Of a DNA stretch of 64,000 nucleotides, positions 23,140 to 34,078 are shown piece by piece. Position numbers and translations under genes: made by a program. The stretch covers positions 62,001 through 126,000 of the forward strand of contig JADDOH010004202.1 in assembly GCA_016648135.1 (NCBI GenBank), written 5' to 3'. The notes beneath the pieces are model-generated. The model saw nothing but the letters and a program-made list of their open reading frames with translations, searched no databases and was not told the DNA's origin. How positions within the stretch are numbered: the first letter of the stretch is position 1; each line of letters starts with the position of its first letter. This stretch comes from Agrypnia vestita. Taxonomy: Eukaryota; Arthropoda; Insecta; Trichoptera; Phryganeidae.

Positions 23140-23760
23140 TTATCAGCCAAAATTTTACCAATTTTACCATTCTAGTGCCAACTCTGATATATGAAAATGA
23201 AGCTTGGAATTTATCAAAAAGGAATGAGAGTAGACTGAATGCGGTAGAAATACGATCACAAAGGTACATGTGTGAAAAATCTTTGGTCGATAGATTGAGG
23301 AATGAACAAATTAGAAGTGAATGTAATGCTGGCTGTAGTTTGGTAGATAGAATAAAGAAAAGAGTGCTGAGAGAGTCAGGGTCACGTAAAACGTACGAGC
23401 GAGGAAAGGATGATTGAGAAAATATATAGGGCAAGTGTTGAAGGTAACAGGAATAGAGGGCGTGCGCGAAAGACCTGGCATGATCAGATTCTACAAGTAT
23501 TGGAGAATGGCATTTTATTAAGATATATGTTTATTAAGATATAAGATGTAAGATAAGATTATTAAGATATATAAGATAAGATAATATGGAGAATAAAGGA
23601 GAAAGCCTTAACAACCATAGAGCATGCATGAGAGAAGAAGATGTATGAATGTAGCCGAAGCAAAAATATTGAACCAAGAAAGAGGAATATGGCTTTTGTC
23701 CTCTCTGCTTACCCCTGCGGAGAAACGGCGTGATGGTTAGTTAATTAGTTATTTATGATC
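23140..23760 (+). mobile_element. Non-LTR retrotransposon 3' fragment (reverse transcriptase C terminus)
   Basis: The plus frame at 23112-23417 contains ESRLNAVEIRSQRYMC, LVDRLRNEQIRSECN and LVDRIKKRVLR, typical of the tail of a non-LTR endonuclease-reverse transcriptase. Near 23382 the frame shifts and continues as GHVKRTSEERMIEKIYRASV and KTWHDQ. Around 23515-23585 an AT-rich direct-repeat insert interrupts it; the sequence resumes with SLNNHRACMR and EAKI. The 3' end is a tail TGGTTAGTTAATTAGTTA. Several frameshifts make it inactive. It aligns with 56885-57317. Confidence 0.85.
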
Positions 23761-24350
23761 TCTTGTTCATATTTTCCTCTTCCAACTTACCTGAAGTCGG
23801 CTCTCTTCATAGGAAAGCGCCAAGACGCTTTGTCCAGGACGGTTTCGCTTTTTTATTTATTTCTCAATGTTTAATCTAGGTGTTTAATCCTAGGTACAAC
23901 GCAGTTATGACGGTTATCAGGTCTTGTACTTACTCACCCAAGCCTAACTTTTCCTTCTTCTCTATTATTGGTGCAACTCGAAACCTCCCCTGATTTACGT
24001 ATTCCGAACAATATCCAATTTGTTACTCCTCCAGCCATTCCATGTGGAGTGCTTCATTGATGCCAGTATTTTGTTGGCGGAATTTTTATATTTTCCAGTT
24101 TTTGTAACCGTGTTGCGTCGCGGGACTTATGTTGGTAGTAGTAGTAGGGTGGTAACAAATATCAGTGAGTGAGTGAGTGCCACTTTTGCTGTGCTATTTT
24201 TATTTCATGAGTGACATCTGTTTTTGATTTCATCGATTTCAGCGTAGGAAGGAGATTATGATGGAGTCCAGAATTTTTAATTCAATAACGCTCACCCACT
24301 CAGTGGTGCTCAATCCATCGTGCTTGGGTTGAATTCGCAAATCATGTTGT
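23761..24350. other. Intergenic stretch between two retrotransposon fragments
   Basis: The sequence is moderately complex and I recognise nothing. It separates two 3' fragments of one retrotransposon lying tail to tail. Confidence 0.4.
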
Positions 24351-24690
24351 CTAACTAACTACTTAACTAATCGTCATGGCGGATTAGGCAGGTAGGATAG
24401 AATGCCAAAATTTTCAGTTCAGTCTTTTGTGTCTCAAATCCACACAACTTCTAATGCACGTTCTTCGATTATTGAAGCTAAACAGGGCCATCCTCCAATA
24501 TTTGGTTTATTTGCTCATACCAGATCTTTCGCCCTCTGTTCTTGCTGTCTTCCTCGCCTCGTATATTTTCTTAACCATCCTTATACTCCACATGAAGAAA
24601 CCATCTATACGATCCTTTTTTAATTCTATCTACTATGCTAGAGCCAGCATTTCACTCACTTCTAATTTGTTCATTTCTCCACACGTGCGC
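24351..24690 (-). mobile_element. Non-LTR retrotransposon 3' fragment, degenerate
   Basis: On the plus strand it begins with a tail CTAACTAACTACTTAACTAA, then GGCGGATTAGGCAGGTAGGATAGAATGCCA. This is the antisense of the 3' end of the family at 56885-57317. The coding part is heavily mutated. Confidence 0.7.
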
Positions 24691-24739
24691 CTAAGCAACC
24701 GCACTGCTACTGGCATTCAAATTTCATTGTTTATATGTT

Positions 24740-24906
24740 ACATCTTTTGCAAAAAATAAGTCAGTAATATTGAAAAGAAATGCAAATTTTGATACTGCAT
24801 ATCTCCATAACTATTGATCATGGTTTCTTGAACATTTTTGACTCATTATCAAGGCAGGAATACACCTGTTAAGGTTTTTTCTACTATCTATGAGACGCCC
24901 TGTATA
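24740..24906. repeat. Solo arm of the CCCTGTATA-end element
   Basis: It is homologous to the right arm of the element at 30049-30592: TTTTGCAAAAAATAAGTC, GCATATCTCC, TTGAACATTTTTGACTCAT and a CCCTGTATA end are shared in order. The left arm is absent, and a retrotransposon fragment abuts it. Confidence 0.7.
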
Positions 24907-25616
24907 AGATTAACAAAGTAAAATGTTTTGTATACTTTTTGCTCTTGTAATTAATCGATCGGTTTTGCCACTTTGCTAACTAGGTGTAAAATAAGCAGTT
25001 GCAAATATATACTTCCCCATGTTAGCTAAGTTTCAATGCTTTATTCTATCTGTAGAGATGTATATTTCCTCAATAGCTATTTTGTTAATAATAATATTGC
25101 AAATGGATGGAAATGCGTAACAGAAAATAAGACGCCGGAGAAGCGCGCGCAATTTTATTTAACGCAATTTTATATAAACAAATCAGTGTCCAGCAAGTGC
25201 CTTCACAGCGAAGTCGCACACTTTCAACAGCCAACGATTCTGATTTTTTATATATGTTACGTGGCTGGTGTCAAGCGTGCGGATGTTGTAACTTTGATAT
25301 ATTATTTTGGCTTATATCTTCGAAACTATCCAATAAATACTTATTTTTTTACATTAATGTAAACAATAACTACCCTCAAACATTTACATTCTCAAATTTT
25401 ATGAAATTTATGTCATTTTCAAATATTTATTAAAAAATATATATTAACACCAATTACTAATGAAATAGTATTCTCTCTTTATGTATTAACTTTATTTTCA
25501 CTAGACTGTCATTGAAAACGTCAACCATATAACCGAATTAATAATATTTAATATTCTGCTAATTACAGAATTCGACTCATACTTAGTACTGGAATTGTGA
25601 CGATGAAATTGTCGAG
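24907..25616. other. AT-rich stretch, nothing specific
   Basis: The open frame at 25036-25362 shows no recognisable domain. No repeat is recognised. Confidence 0.4.
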
Positions 25617-25629
25617 TTCTATGGACGGG

Positions 25630-25693
25630 TAATATATATATAGATATATATTATATAATATTATATATATATATGATTATATATTATACTTAG

Positions 25694-25730
<37 letters not shown>

Positions 25731-25735
25731 GATAG
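25630..25735. repeat. TA/ATAG microsatellite
   Basis: It consists of runs of TA with interspersed ATAG and TATG units. It is low complexity. Confidence 0.85.
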
Positions 25736-25769
25736 TCTTTGTAAAAATAACGAAGTGAACTGACGGGAC

Positions 25770-25935
25770 AATCAGGAAAAAAATTTGGATGGCAGGCGTA
25801 CGGCCCATCTCTGCTTTGCAACGTTGGGTTACGCGGCTGCCTTTAGCATTAAAAAATACCAAACTGGCTGCGAATGAGTAGGACGGATATAGGAGCTTTT
25901 GCTTATAAAACGGTCCTGGGTAAGCGGTGGGTCTG
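25770..25935 (+). repeat. Dispersed G+C-richer repeat, copy 1
   Basis: It shares GCTGC-CTTTAGCATTAAAA, TACCAAACTGG, CGAATG-GTAGG, GGGAGCTTTT-like and CGGTCCTGGGTAAGCGGTGG words with 49325-49455. The second copy reads CGGCCCTGGGTCTGCGGTGG. The family is unknown; no ends are identified. Confidence 0.65.
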
Positions 25936-26770
25936 CCCTCATTGTTGGTACCTACCTAGTGCGGCAAAATTAAATATTAATATGTGTAAATTTTCTTTAC
26001 TTGTATTTACTAATAATTAAGAAGTATATAGGATAGCTTTTTTGTTTTGTTAATTTTTATTTTTATTTTAATTTCTGTTGCTTTGTTTGATACTTTTGAT
26101 TGTGAAATGTCAAATGTTACACGTCATATGTGACTACTGTTCGTTTTTTTTTACCAATTCTAGGCTTCATTACCATACCTTAAAGTTGACATTGACCAGT
26201 TGTGACATATTCCTATTGACCATAAAGACATTTAGAGCACCAATTACCTTATTTTACGCACACATCCACCTCTAGAGAAAGTCTATAACGGTCATAATAT
26301 GTATAAAGAGTGATCACTGTATGCGTACATATGTCAACAAAATTAAAACCGTGGGGCACTTGCAGAAACTTACTTTTAACTTATTATTCTTTCTTCGCGT
26401 GAACAAAACAAAAGCACCTGCTACTTTTAATTTGATTGAAGTACTCATATTCAGTGAAAACTCTTTTTAATGTGACTGATACAAAATGTTTTTTTCTTTT
26501 TAGTCACTTTAGATAAAAAGCGCGCGTAAATTAAAATATATAAAGATGTAATCGCATACAGTGACACATGTCTACCTCGTGTTTCCCGCACACATTTTCA
26601 AAGCATTTTTGTCACGGTTACTTTGTCATACGATGCTTTTTATATATAATTACATAAAGGACGAATTCTTCTCTTTTCAACATTTTCATCTTTGCGTAAA
26701 AGAGAATATTATATTTTTTAATTTAAACTAAATTAAACTTTGTAATGCACACATATTGAGTTAATGAGTA
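25936..26770. other. AT-rich stretch, nothing specific
   Basis: No feature is recognised. Confidence 0.4.
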
Positions 26771-26772
26771 TA

Positions 26773-26804
26773 GTTTCGAGAGAAGCAGTCCCTCTCATCA
26801 TCAG
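26773..26804 (-). repeat. Hairpin with hammerhead-like boxes
   Basis: The minus strand reads CCTGATGAT, a GAGAG...CTCTC hairpin, then GAAAC. This is the arrangement seen in hairpin family II (31558-31585). The outer part of the repeat is not preserved well enough to place it in a family. Confidence 0.45.
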
Positions 26805-26982
26805 GTTTAATTTATAACTGACCTAAATACAAGGAATATGAAAATATTTGAGTAGGGTAGCGGGTCGCGGAGCAGTGGGGGTGATTTTTTGTGTTGTCTT
26901 TAAGAGAAAGATGCTGAGAAGCGGATAATTTGTTGCTTGCTATATCAATTAATAATGAGAATATTATAGTTTTGTTGTTTAA

Positions 26983-27470
26983 TTATAATTTCGGCATTTG
27001 TCTATTATCGGATACTTCATCCACAATACATATTACGAAACATGTTAATAGGTCTGTTACATCTCTAGCGTGACGCATAGGGTCTTTTGGTTTATGGAAA
27101 AAATTTATAGGAAGTGTTCTGATTGTTGTAGTTTTTTTTAGAGGATCAAACATTACTATTTTTTCAATTGAATGGTATTCGAGCTTCACGATGGTTGATA
27201 GAAAAAACTAATAAACTGATCATATTTTGAGAGATGTTAAAATAGATAGAAATGCTAAAAATGAAAAAAACAGTTCCGTTAATGGTTGAATAAGATGTGG
27301 ATTCACATGTATTTTCTCTCTGGGATCTGGGTCTGTTTCACCGTTTCGCAATCTTCTTCTACTTCAATAAAGTCCTCAATCTTTTTTCTTCAGTGTCAGT
27401 TTAATATGCTTCCTCGTTCAGTTATCTCTCAATCAACTTATTTGTATAATGTTTTACACTGCTTTACTGT
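26983..27470 (-). pseudogene. Degenerate coding remnant, possibly piggyBac-like
   Basis: The minus strand carries, in three shifting frames, an acidic stretch (NEEAY, stop, TDTEEK, then EDFIEVEEDCETVKQTQIP near 27303-27389). It is followed by a 68-codon frame at 26983-27189 with RTLPINFFHKPKDPMRHARD and CIVDEV. An acidic N terminus followed by an RT-P...KP-P...AR...DE segment loosely recalls the N-terminal half of piggyBac-type transposases. That is a memory of general layout, not a proven match. The frame breaks and stops show it is not functional. The catalytic region is not seen downstream. Confidence 0.3.
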
Positions 27471-27489
27471 TTTGAAGCCATTTTAAACC

Positions 27490-30048
27490 ATAAAAACAAT
27501 AACAAATTTCACCACTTAACAAAAAAGTTCTAATGTGGGTCTTTATACGTCGATTCGACTAACAACTAACTAACAAGTAATTCGTATATTGAAAATGGTG
27601 GTACTTACCAGTATGACACAACCGCTCCTTGAGACTAGACTGCTAGTCACTGAGTTGTCACGGAAAATCAACACGATATACTAAATAGTTCAAAATAAAA
27701 ACAACAAATGTTCGCCGTATTAGTCAAAACGACTAACAGTAACCTCCAAGGGTTAACCAGGGATCTTTTTGTTCCCGATAAAATGCCCTCCCGGCTTACC
27801 TATTATTGGCTCTATTAATGCTGTTAGATTTTTTCAATAATTTAATTTATTTCAGAGATAAAAAATTTTTTTCAGAAGAAAGCTACAACGTTTTAAAATC
27901 AATGAAGGCACTAGAAAAAACTTCGAACAAAAGCTGCTTGGTTACGTCAATATTCCCAGTTTGTTTTTTTTATCCTCAGTAGGTATTTTAATTGGTTGGT
28001 TTAAACGTGTATTTATCATCGATTATTAAACCTGTTAGGATAAACACATTTATTTTGATGTGATCATTTAGACATCATCATTAGATCACCTGTCGAGAAA
28101 TGATGTGATCTGAATAAATGCAATATTTACTGATAAAACTTGAATTTATTAAAGTAATTGAAAAACGATTTTTCGATTAAGGCTTTTAATTTTCGTATAA
28201 CCCGTTGATTTCTTATCTCAATAATTATTTTGCACATGTGCTCGAACGCTATTTACAATATTGCAAGTATGTCCATTGAACAAGACTACACCAGGTATCC
28301 CAACGCATTGCATTTCCGTGAAATGGAATTCAATTCGATGTTGTAGTTGTTGTAATGGGGGTTACGTACGTACGTGGATGCAGCGATGTTGCAATGCAGA
28401 TTATGGATATTGCAACAAGTGTTTCCAATGTGAAATGGTTAAAATGGCTTTTAAATTGTTTTCTTGAACTTTGTGATCTTATTTTATAAATTTGAGTTGA
28501 CTGATGAATAAATAATGTTTTTATACATCAATTGTATTTACAATCAATTGTGTGATAAAAATCTTATCATATGTAAAGTACGAGTACATAACTTAAAGAC
28601 AGGTAATACAAATAAGTATAAAATTAATTTGTATTTAAATTTATAACTTAATGGACAAATATTTTAAATAATTCAAAAATATGCGTAGAATCAAATACAT
28701 TGAACATTTGAAAAGTTTACTAATTGGTGGTGAGGGATTGTAATTTTTTGAAAATATTTTTTTTATTTGCAAAATTCTGTAATTTTTATCCAGCGAAACT
28801 CAATTCTCATAATCCTTGCCTGGGAGTGTGCTTCCTCAACCTAAAATAGCCAGCTACAGGTATAAAGCCTCAGTAACAGATGAATGTTACAGACAAAACT
28901 AAAATCAGGGATTTAACAAACCTAAACATGCCTTTTATATGTGCATCAAATTGTATTCAATATCTAAATATGTAAATTGAATCTGCATTATTGCTTTTTT
29001 GATAAACCTGATATTTTTCGACTCGGTCGATCTAAAAGATTTGTTTATTTCTTGTCATTTAACGTGTGGTCCTTTTCATCATTCATCGTCTCATTGAAAA
29101 TTTCCGCTGGCGTTAGAAATTTTTGACTAAATAATTTATCGCAGCGCATGTACAATTTGTCGACCTACACCATACAGATGACCGATTTATGTTTTACAAC
29201 AAACTGCCTGCTTAATCAACTTGAAATGTAACAGCTATAGTAAAAAACAAATACAACGCAGTATTATCATACTTTAATACCATGTTGTGGAATTTTGATT
29301 AAATAATACAAAAACCTATCTCCAAAATGTGCCGTTTTAAGTTAATTGCAAATATTTATTCAGTATAAACGATGTTATCTGTAATAAAAAGAAAATATCT
29401 CCTAATGACTAAACATAGTGAAATCATCGAAAGCTTATGTCTTGATTTCAAAGTTTAATTAACATATGATCAATAATACCTGTGATTAATTAGTACTAAT
29501 CTACTACTTAAACAAAATAAATTTTAAATTAATTCAAAACTCTTAAAAGTAAATAACACTGCAAAGGATTTGCAATTCCTTTTTAAAATGCCGACGGCAG
29601 ATGAAAGTATAATGTTAAACTCAAAAAATGGAGTTACCAAATGCAAAAAATACACTATGCAATTAGTTACAACAGGACATCAGGACACGATATTGATCGT
29701 GTTGGATTTATAAGAACTATTTCGGCTACGATTTGTCGATTACATTTTCATATCTTTTGAGTTTACATCAGTGAACGGTACCCAACGCTTTCCCAGGACC
29801 ATTATATGAGCTAAAGCTCCCATATATATTAGAGAATATAAATGAGTTCAAAAAGAATCCATAAACGTAAAATGAAATATTATAGAGTATAAAGGAGAAA
29901 ATGGAAAGAAAACTAGTGCTAAGTTTACATCTATATATATATATATATATATAGAATGATTGATAATCATCGACTCAAATCATCACATTCAAATCTTAAA
30001 TAACGGATATTGTGTCAACGATTAAAAGACTATTAATCATAATTAGTA
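27490..30048. other. Intergenic stretch, no gene recognised
   Basis: A moderately complex patch lies at 27600-27800. A 68-codon plus frame at 28261-28467 encodes 11 cysteines but has no signal peptide and no family match. A short TA run sits at 29930-29953. No dispersed repeat is recognised. Confidence 0.4.
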
Positions 30049-30592
30049 TATACAGGGTTATTTGTAAAACATTAATAACCTCGCAGGACTATATTTCTGT
30101 CTTGATTATGAGTCGAAAATGTTCAAGCTATTATGACCTAATATCAATAGTTAAGGAGATATGCGACATCAAAGTTCGCATTTTTTTTTCAATATTTCCG
30201 ACTTATTTTTTGTATATCATTGGACTATCATTACAGTAACTTATATCGAATATGAAAAATTCATTCCCTTTAATACAAGTCAAATAAAAAAATTAAAACC
30301 TTCGAATTCCAATTGGAAAACATTCCAATTGGAATTTTTCAGGGTTTTTATCATTTTATTTAACTTCTATTGAAACGAATGAATTTTTCGTAATCAAATG
30401 AGATACTGTAATGATAGTCTAACGTTTTACAAAAAATAAGTCGGAAATATTGAAAAAATATGCAAACTTTGATGTCGCATATCTCCTTAACTGTTGATAT
30501 TAGGTCACAGTAGCTTGAACATTTTCGACTCATAATTAAGGCAGAAATATAGCCCAGCGAGGTTATTAATGTTTTCCAAATAACCCTGTATA
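30049..30592. mobile_element. Long inverted-repeat element with CAGGGTTA ends
   Basis: The arms at about 30049-30245 and 30418-30592 are reverse complements (~80-90 % by eye) starting TACAGGGTTATTTG. They are flanked by TATA on both sides, consistent with a TA or TATA target duplication. The loop contains a small perfect inverted repeat with ATTCCAATTGGA arms (30306-30335). It has no coding capacity; the open frames at 30012 and 30161 lie in the left arm. A related solo arm is at 24740-24906. Confidence 0.8.
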
Positions 30593-30599
30593 TATATGA

Positions 30600-31010
30600 A
30601 GGGGTACAAATTTTACATACAATTTATACAGAATCACACTTAGATAAATAAGAAATTTTGGATATAAGAAAAAGTATTAAAAGTAAATTGAATATTAAAA
30701 ATAATCAGGTCCTTTTTACAAATATTTACTTATATTTGTTTTTATGTTTGTAGATACTTCATTATTATTCATTTTCCATATATAATTATTGTATTTTGAA
30801 TGTCTATACTTCAATTTTTGATTTTTATACCATATTACGCATAAATATTATATATACAATTATATATATAATATTTATAGTATATATAGGTATAAAAATC
30901 AAAAATATATTATATATATAATTGTATCCTGATGAAAGGGCCATGGGCTCTGAAATTTGTTGATATTTTTCAATACAAAGTGGTGAAAACCAAATTGATT
31001 TTTATAACAA
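30600..31010 (+). repeat. Hairpin repeat family I, right half, with AT microsatellite
   Basis: Sequence from about 30760 (TGTCTATACTTCAATTTTTG) matches 59915-60030. A palindromic AT-rich segment lies at 30840-30925. At 30929-30955 the plus strand reads CTGATGA, a GGGCCATGGGCTC hairpin, then GAAA, followed by TTGATATTTTTCAATA and GGTGAAAAC. The left half is missing or diverged. Confidence 0.65.
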
Positions 31011-31351
31011 TTAATAATAATCCAACCGCAACAATTGAATTTATTGTGTGAACTATAAAATTTAAGTAACTGTATATGAGATCCTGAGAAAACCTCCTGA
31101 AAGAGCTGGCACAAAACCGAGATGAGTAGAGGATGACTCTTGAGGAAGCCAAGATTCACCAGGGGTTATAGGGCCAAGAGTAATGATGATGTTCAACTAC
31201 TACAAAATTAGTGACGACAATTTAACGATAGATTTCAGTTATTCACAGGTTTATTCCAGAAAATGACATAGAGAAGGAACTGTTTAAACAATGTAATAAT
31301 TGACTGGTTTTATAAACATTAACTACTTATTATAACGCACGTTATTGTTAA

Positions 31352-31393
31352 AAAATATATTTTTATTTGTTTAAACAAATAAAAATATATTTT
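31352..31393. repeat. 42-bp perfect palindrome
   Basis: Every base from 31352 to 31393 pairs around the centre TTT|AAA. The arms are AT-rich with a single G-C pair. There is no spacer, so it could extrude as a cruciform. Confidence 0.85.
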
Positions 31394-31489
31394 AATTTTT
31401 TATTACACTACACACAATTATTCTAAGAAAATTTATGTTAGTCAAGGTTGGGGTAAAAATTTATATATTAGAATAAATTTAGTGTAATT

Positions 31490-31600
31490 ATCGTATTATT
31501 AAAATAAAACACAAATTATTTTGTTTTCACCACTATATTAGATTAAAAAATCTACATGTTTCGAGAACAATGTTCTCTTCATCAGGATTATTGTGTACTT
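31490..31600 (-). repeat. Hairpin repeat family II
   Basis: On the minus strand, 31585-31558 reads CTGATGA, then a perfect 6-bp hairpin GAGAAC-ATT-GTTCTC, then GAAACATGT. A second hairpin AGATT...AATCT follows, then AGTGGTGAAAACAAAAT. Outer words match a fragment at 9565-9612. Compared with family I, the core words and GTGGTGAAAAC are kept while both hairpins have different sequences. Confidence 0.65.
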
Positions 31601-31799
31601 ATTGTGTACCTTCATACAGAAGAAGAAAAAATATTCTTCGAACAGTTATCGTATTAGTTTATGTTCGTTTAAATCGCCCGCAATCTTGAATTTCAAATGT
31701 CAAAAAGATTTTGGCCACCATATTGTTTTTTTTAGTATGAATGTAAACAAAATAACAATTTATAATATAATAAAGAAGCAAAACATAAAATATTACATA

Positions 31800-33056
31800 G
31801 GTGTACAAATAAGTTTCCGCAGTTTTTTATCAAAAATTGGAAATCTATTGTGAAAGAACGGAACCTACTGTTTTATTCAAAGTATTTTCCATCGCTTGCC
31901 ACTACTTTTTCACATCTTTTTGGCAGCATACGGATACCGCGTCGAAAAAATGCTTAATTTTTGAGCCTACCCACGAATCAACCCAATTTTCGGTATCTTC
32001 ATATGATGTGAAGTGTTGCTCAGACAGGCCATGAGGAGTCGATCGAAACAAGTAGAAGTCAGAAGAAGCATTGTCTGGTGAATTTGGCAGGTGGGGTAAA
32101 ACTTCCCAATTGAGTGTTTCCAAATAGGTTTTGACCGGCGCAGCAACATGTTGACGAGCATTATCATGCAGGAATATAATTTTGTCGTGTCTGGAGTAGT
32201 AGTCGGTGCGCTTTTCCTTGAGTGCTCGACTCAATTTCATCAACTGCGTTCAGCAGACAGTCCCAGTAATGGTTTCGTTCGGTTTGAGCAACTCATAATT
32301 CACGACACCAAGTTGATCCCACCAAATACACAAGAGTTTTTTTCCATGAATATTATTTGGCTTAGCTGTAGATGTTGAAACATGGCCAGGTGGTCCCCAT
32401 TATCTTCCTTTTTGGATTATCAGAGTGGATCCATTTTTCATCACCAGTGATAATGTGGTGCAGAAAACCCTTTTTTTTATGCCTGTTAAGTAGCATTTCA
32501 CATGTGAAAAATCGGCGTTCAGCGTTTCTTGGGGTCATATGGAACCCGATTTCCTTATTTTTGAATCATTTCTAATTTTTTAACCGATGTGAACGTGCTT
32601 TTCAAGTCACTCCTAATGTACGTGCAAGTTCTTCTTGCGTTTGGCACAAATCTTTATCCAATAACGCTTTCAATTCCGCGTCTTCGTACACCTTTATTTG
32701 TCTTCGATGTCAAATTCACCATTCTTAAACTTTTGATAACACTCACGACAACTTCTCTCACTTAAGGCAGCTTTACCATATGCTTCTACAAGCAATCGAG
32801 GCGCCTCAGCTGCAAATTTCTTCAAATTGAAGAAGTAAATCAAAAGTTCCCGCAAATGATGTTTGTTCGGCTTGAAACTCGACATTTTCATATACAAAAG
32901 AATACACTATACTATACTTAAAAATCACTAATATATTAAGGTTATGTTGTTGACAGATGTCCATCATTACGATAATGACGTTTTACATCTGACATTTTTA
33001 ACCATAACTCATTGGTGGCCAACTTTTCTCAAACGACGGAAACTTATTTGTACACC
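31800..33056 (-). mobile_element. mauritiana-type mariner, decayed
   Basis: The ends are inverted repeats beginning GGTGTACAAATAAGTTTCCG, flanked by TA on each side (31798-31799 and 33057-33058). The extreme terminus could be up to three bases further out. The 1,257-bp length is slightly below the usual ~1,286. The transposase remnant runs on the minus strand. The ends and N terminus resemble the mauritiana subfamily, to which Mos1 belongs. Confidence 0.9.
31902..32897 (-). pseudogene. mauritiana-type mariner transposase pseudogene
   Basis: The start is at 32880 (MSSFKPNKHH), inside a frame open from 32897 to 32694; it carries the helix-turn-helix region with LKKFAAEAPRLLVEAYG. The next block is read in other frames and includes TGDEKWIHSDN near 32420-32460, with the first catalytic aspartate. 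The last frame (32243 to 31902) holds LHDNARQHVAAP, LETLNWEVLPH and SSDFYLF. The spacing of 34 residues between the last two catalytic aspartates is kept, but SPDLAP has become SPDNAS. At least two frame changes separate the parts, so the gene is dead. It is older than the mariner at 2490-3773. Confidence 0.9.
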
Positions 33057-33059
33057 TAA

Positions 33060-34078
33060 TATAATATAACAACAATAATAATTCTTAGAATACTCGCAGA
33101 CCGACGGAAAGAGGATCTTGAGGCTTTTCTTGGAAACCAAATATTTTTTTATCGTTTTATATATTTTGAAATCGATATCATATCACGTGAGTTATTAGTT
33201 ATACTACTCAGAAAATTACATAATGATTGGTTTATTATTCGGGTTTAGTAATATTTGGTAATTAAGAGTAAAGGAAAGGAAACCAAACCATCAATAATTC
33301 AAATAAAATTAAACGTACCAAGGATTTCTAAGCATTCGCCTGTACTCTCGTGTTTTTCTTCTTAATTAATGTTCATGTTTCATTCCGTAAAAGCATATTA
33401 AAATAATAAGAGACTAAACTTAACGCTTTTCTGTAGTTATATATACTTTACGGTTCGTTTTCTTCAAATTGTATTCAGCTTGGACGTCAAATTTTTTCCT
33501 TCGTTATTCTTTTCTTAACTTCAGCAGAAAGAATACAAAAATAAGGACAATTCTAGAAGTTGAGAATATATGCCAAGATAATGGAACACACATATAGTCA
33601 ACGGTTACTATTAAGTGATAAGATACCAGTAGTTAAGTATAATACTTATTATAGTATTTAGTACCGACAAAAAGTAATTATTTATTTTTGACTACGTCTT
33701 GAGATTGACAATAAGGATTACGTGCGCGACGAGTTATTTCAGTTTATTACCATTTTTCTATAACATGTTGTGCTTCTTCCAGAGATGATAAAGCTGAGAG
33801 AGTGGAGAAATTATGGACTTGGTATGCAAAACAGAGTCATAAATAAGAAAGGAATGCATTTAATGTCATAATCTAAGAACGCTCCATTATTTTGAACGGG
33901 CATAAAATGTTGAAAAATATCAAAAATGTGAATAAAGCAAAAAAGTACCTAAGTAGCGGAATTCACTCACATTATAGTTTTTGATGACCATATTTGTATG
34001 CGAAATATTATAACAGAAATGTATAAGCAACAGTATTGTTTTTAATTAAAAATAATTAAATAATTACATAATTATGGG
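33060..34078. other. AT-rich stretch, nothing specific
   Basis: No gene or repeat is recognised. Confidence 0.4.

Noticed and set aside
23078..23434. 118-codon minus-strand gene
   Set aside because: It is antisense to the plus-strand reverse transcriptase tail.
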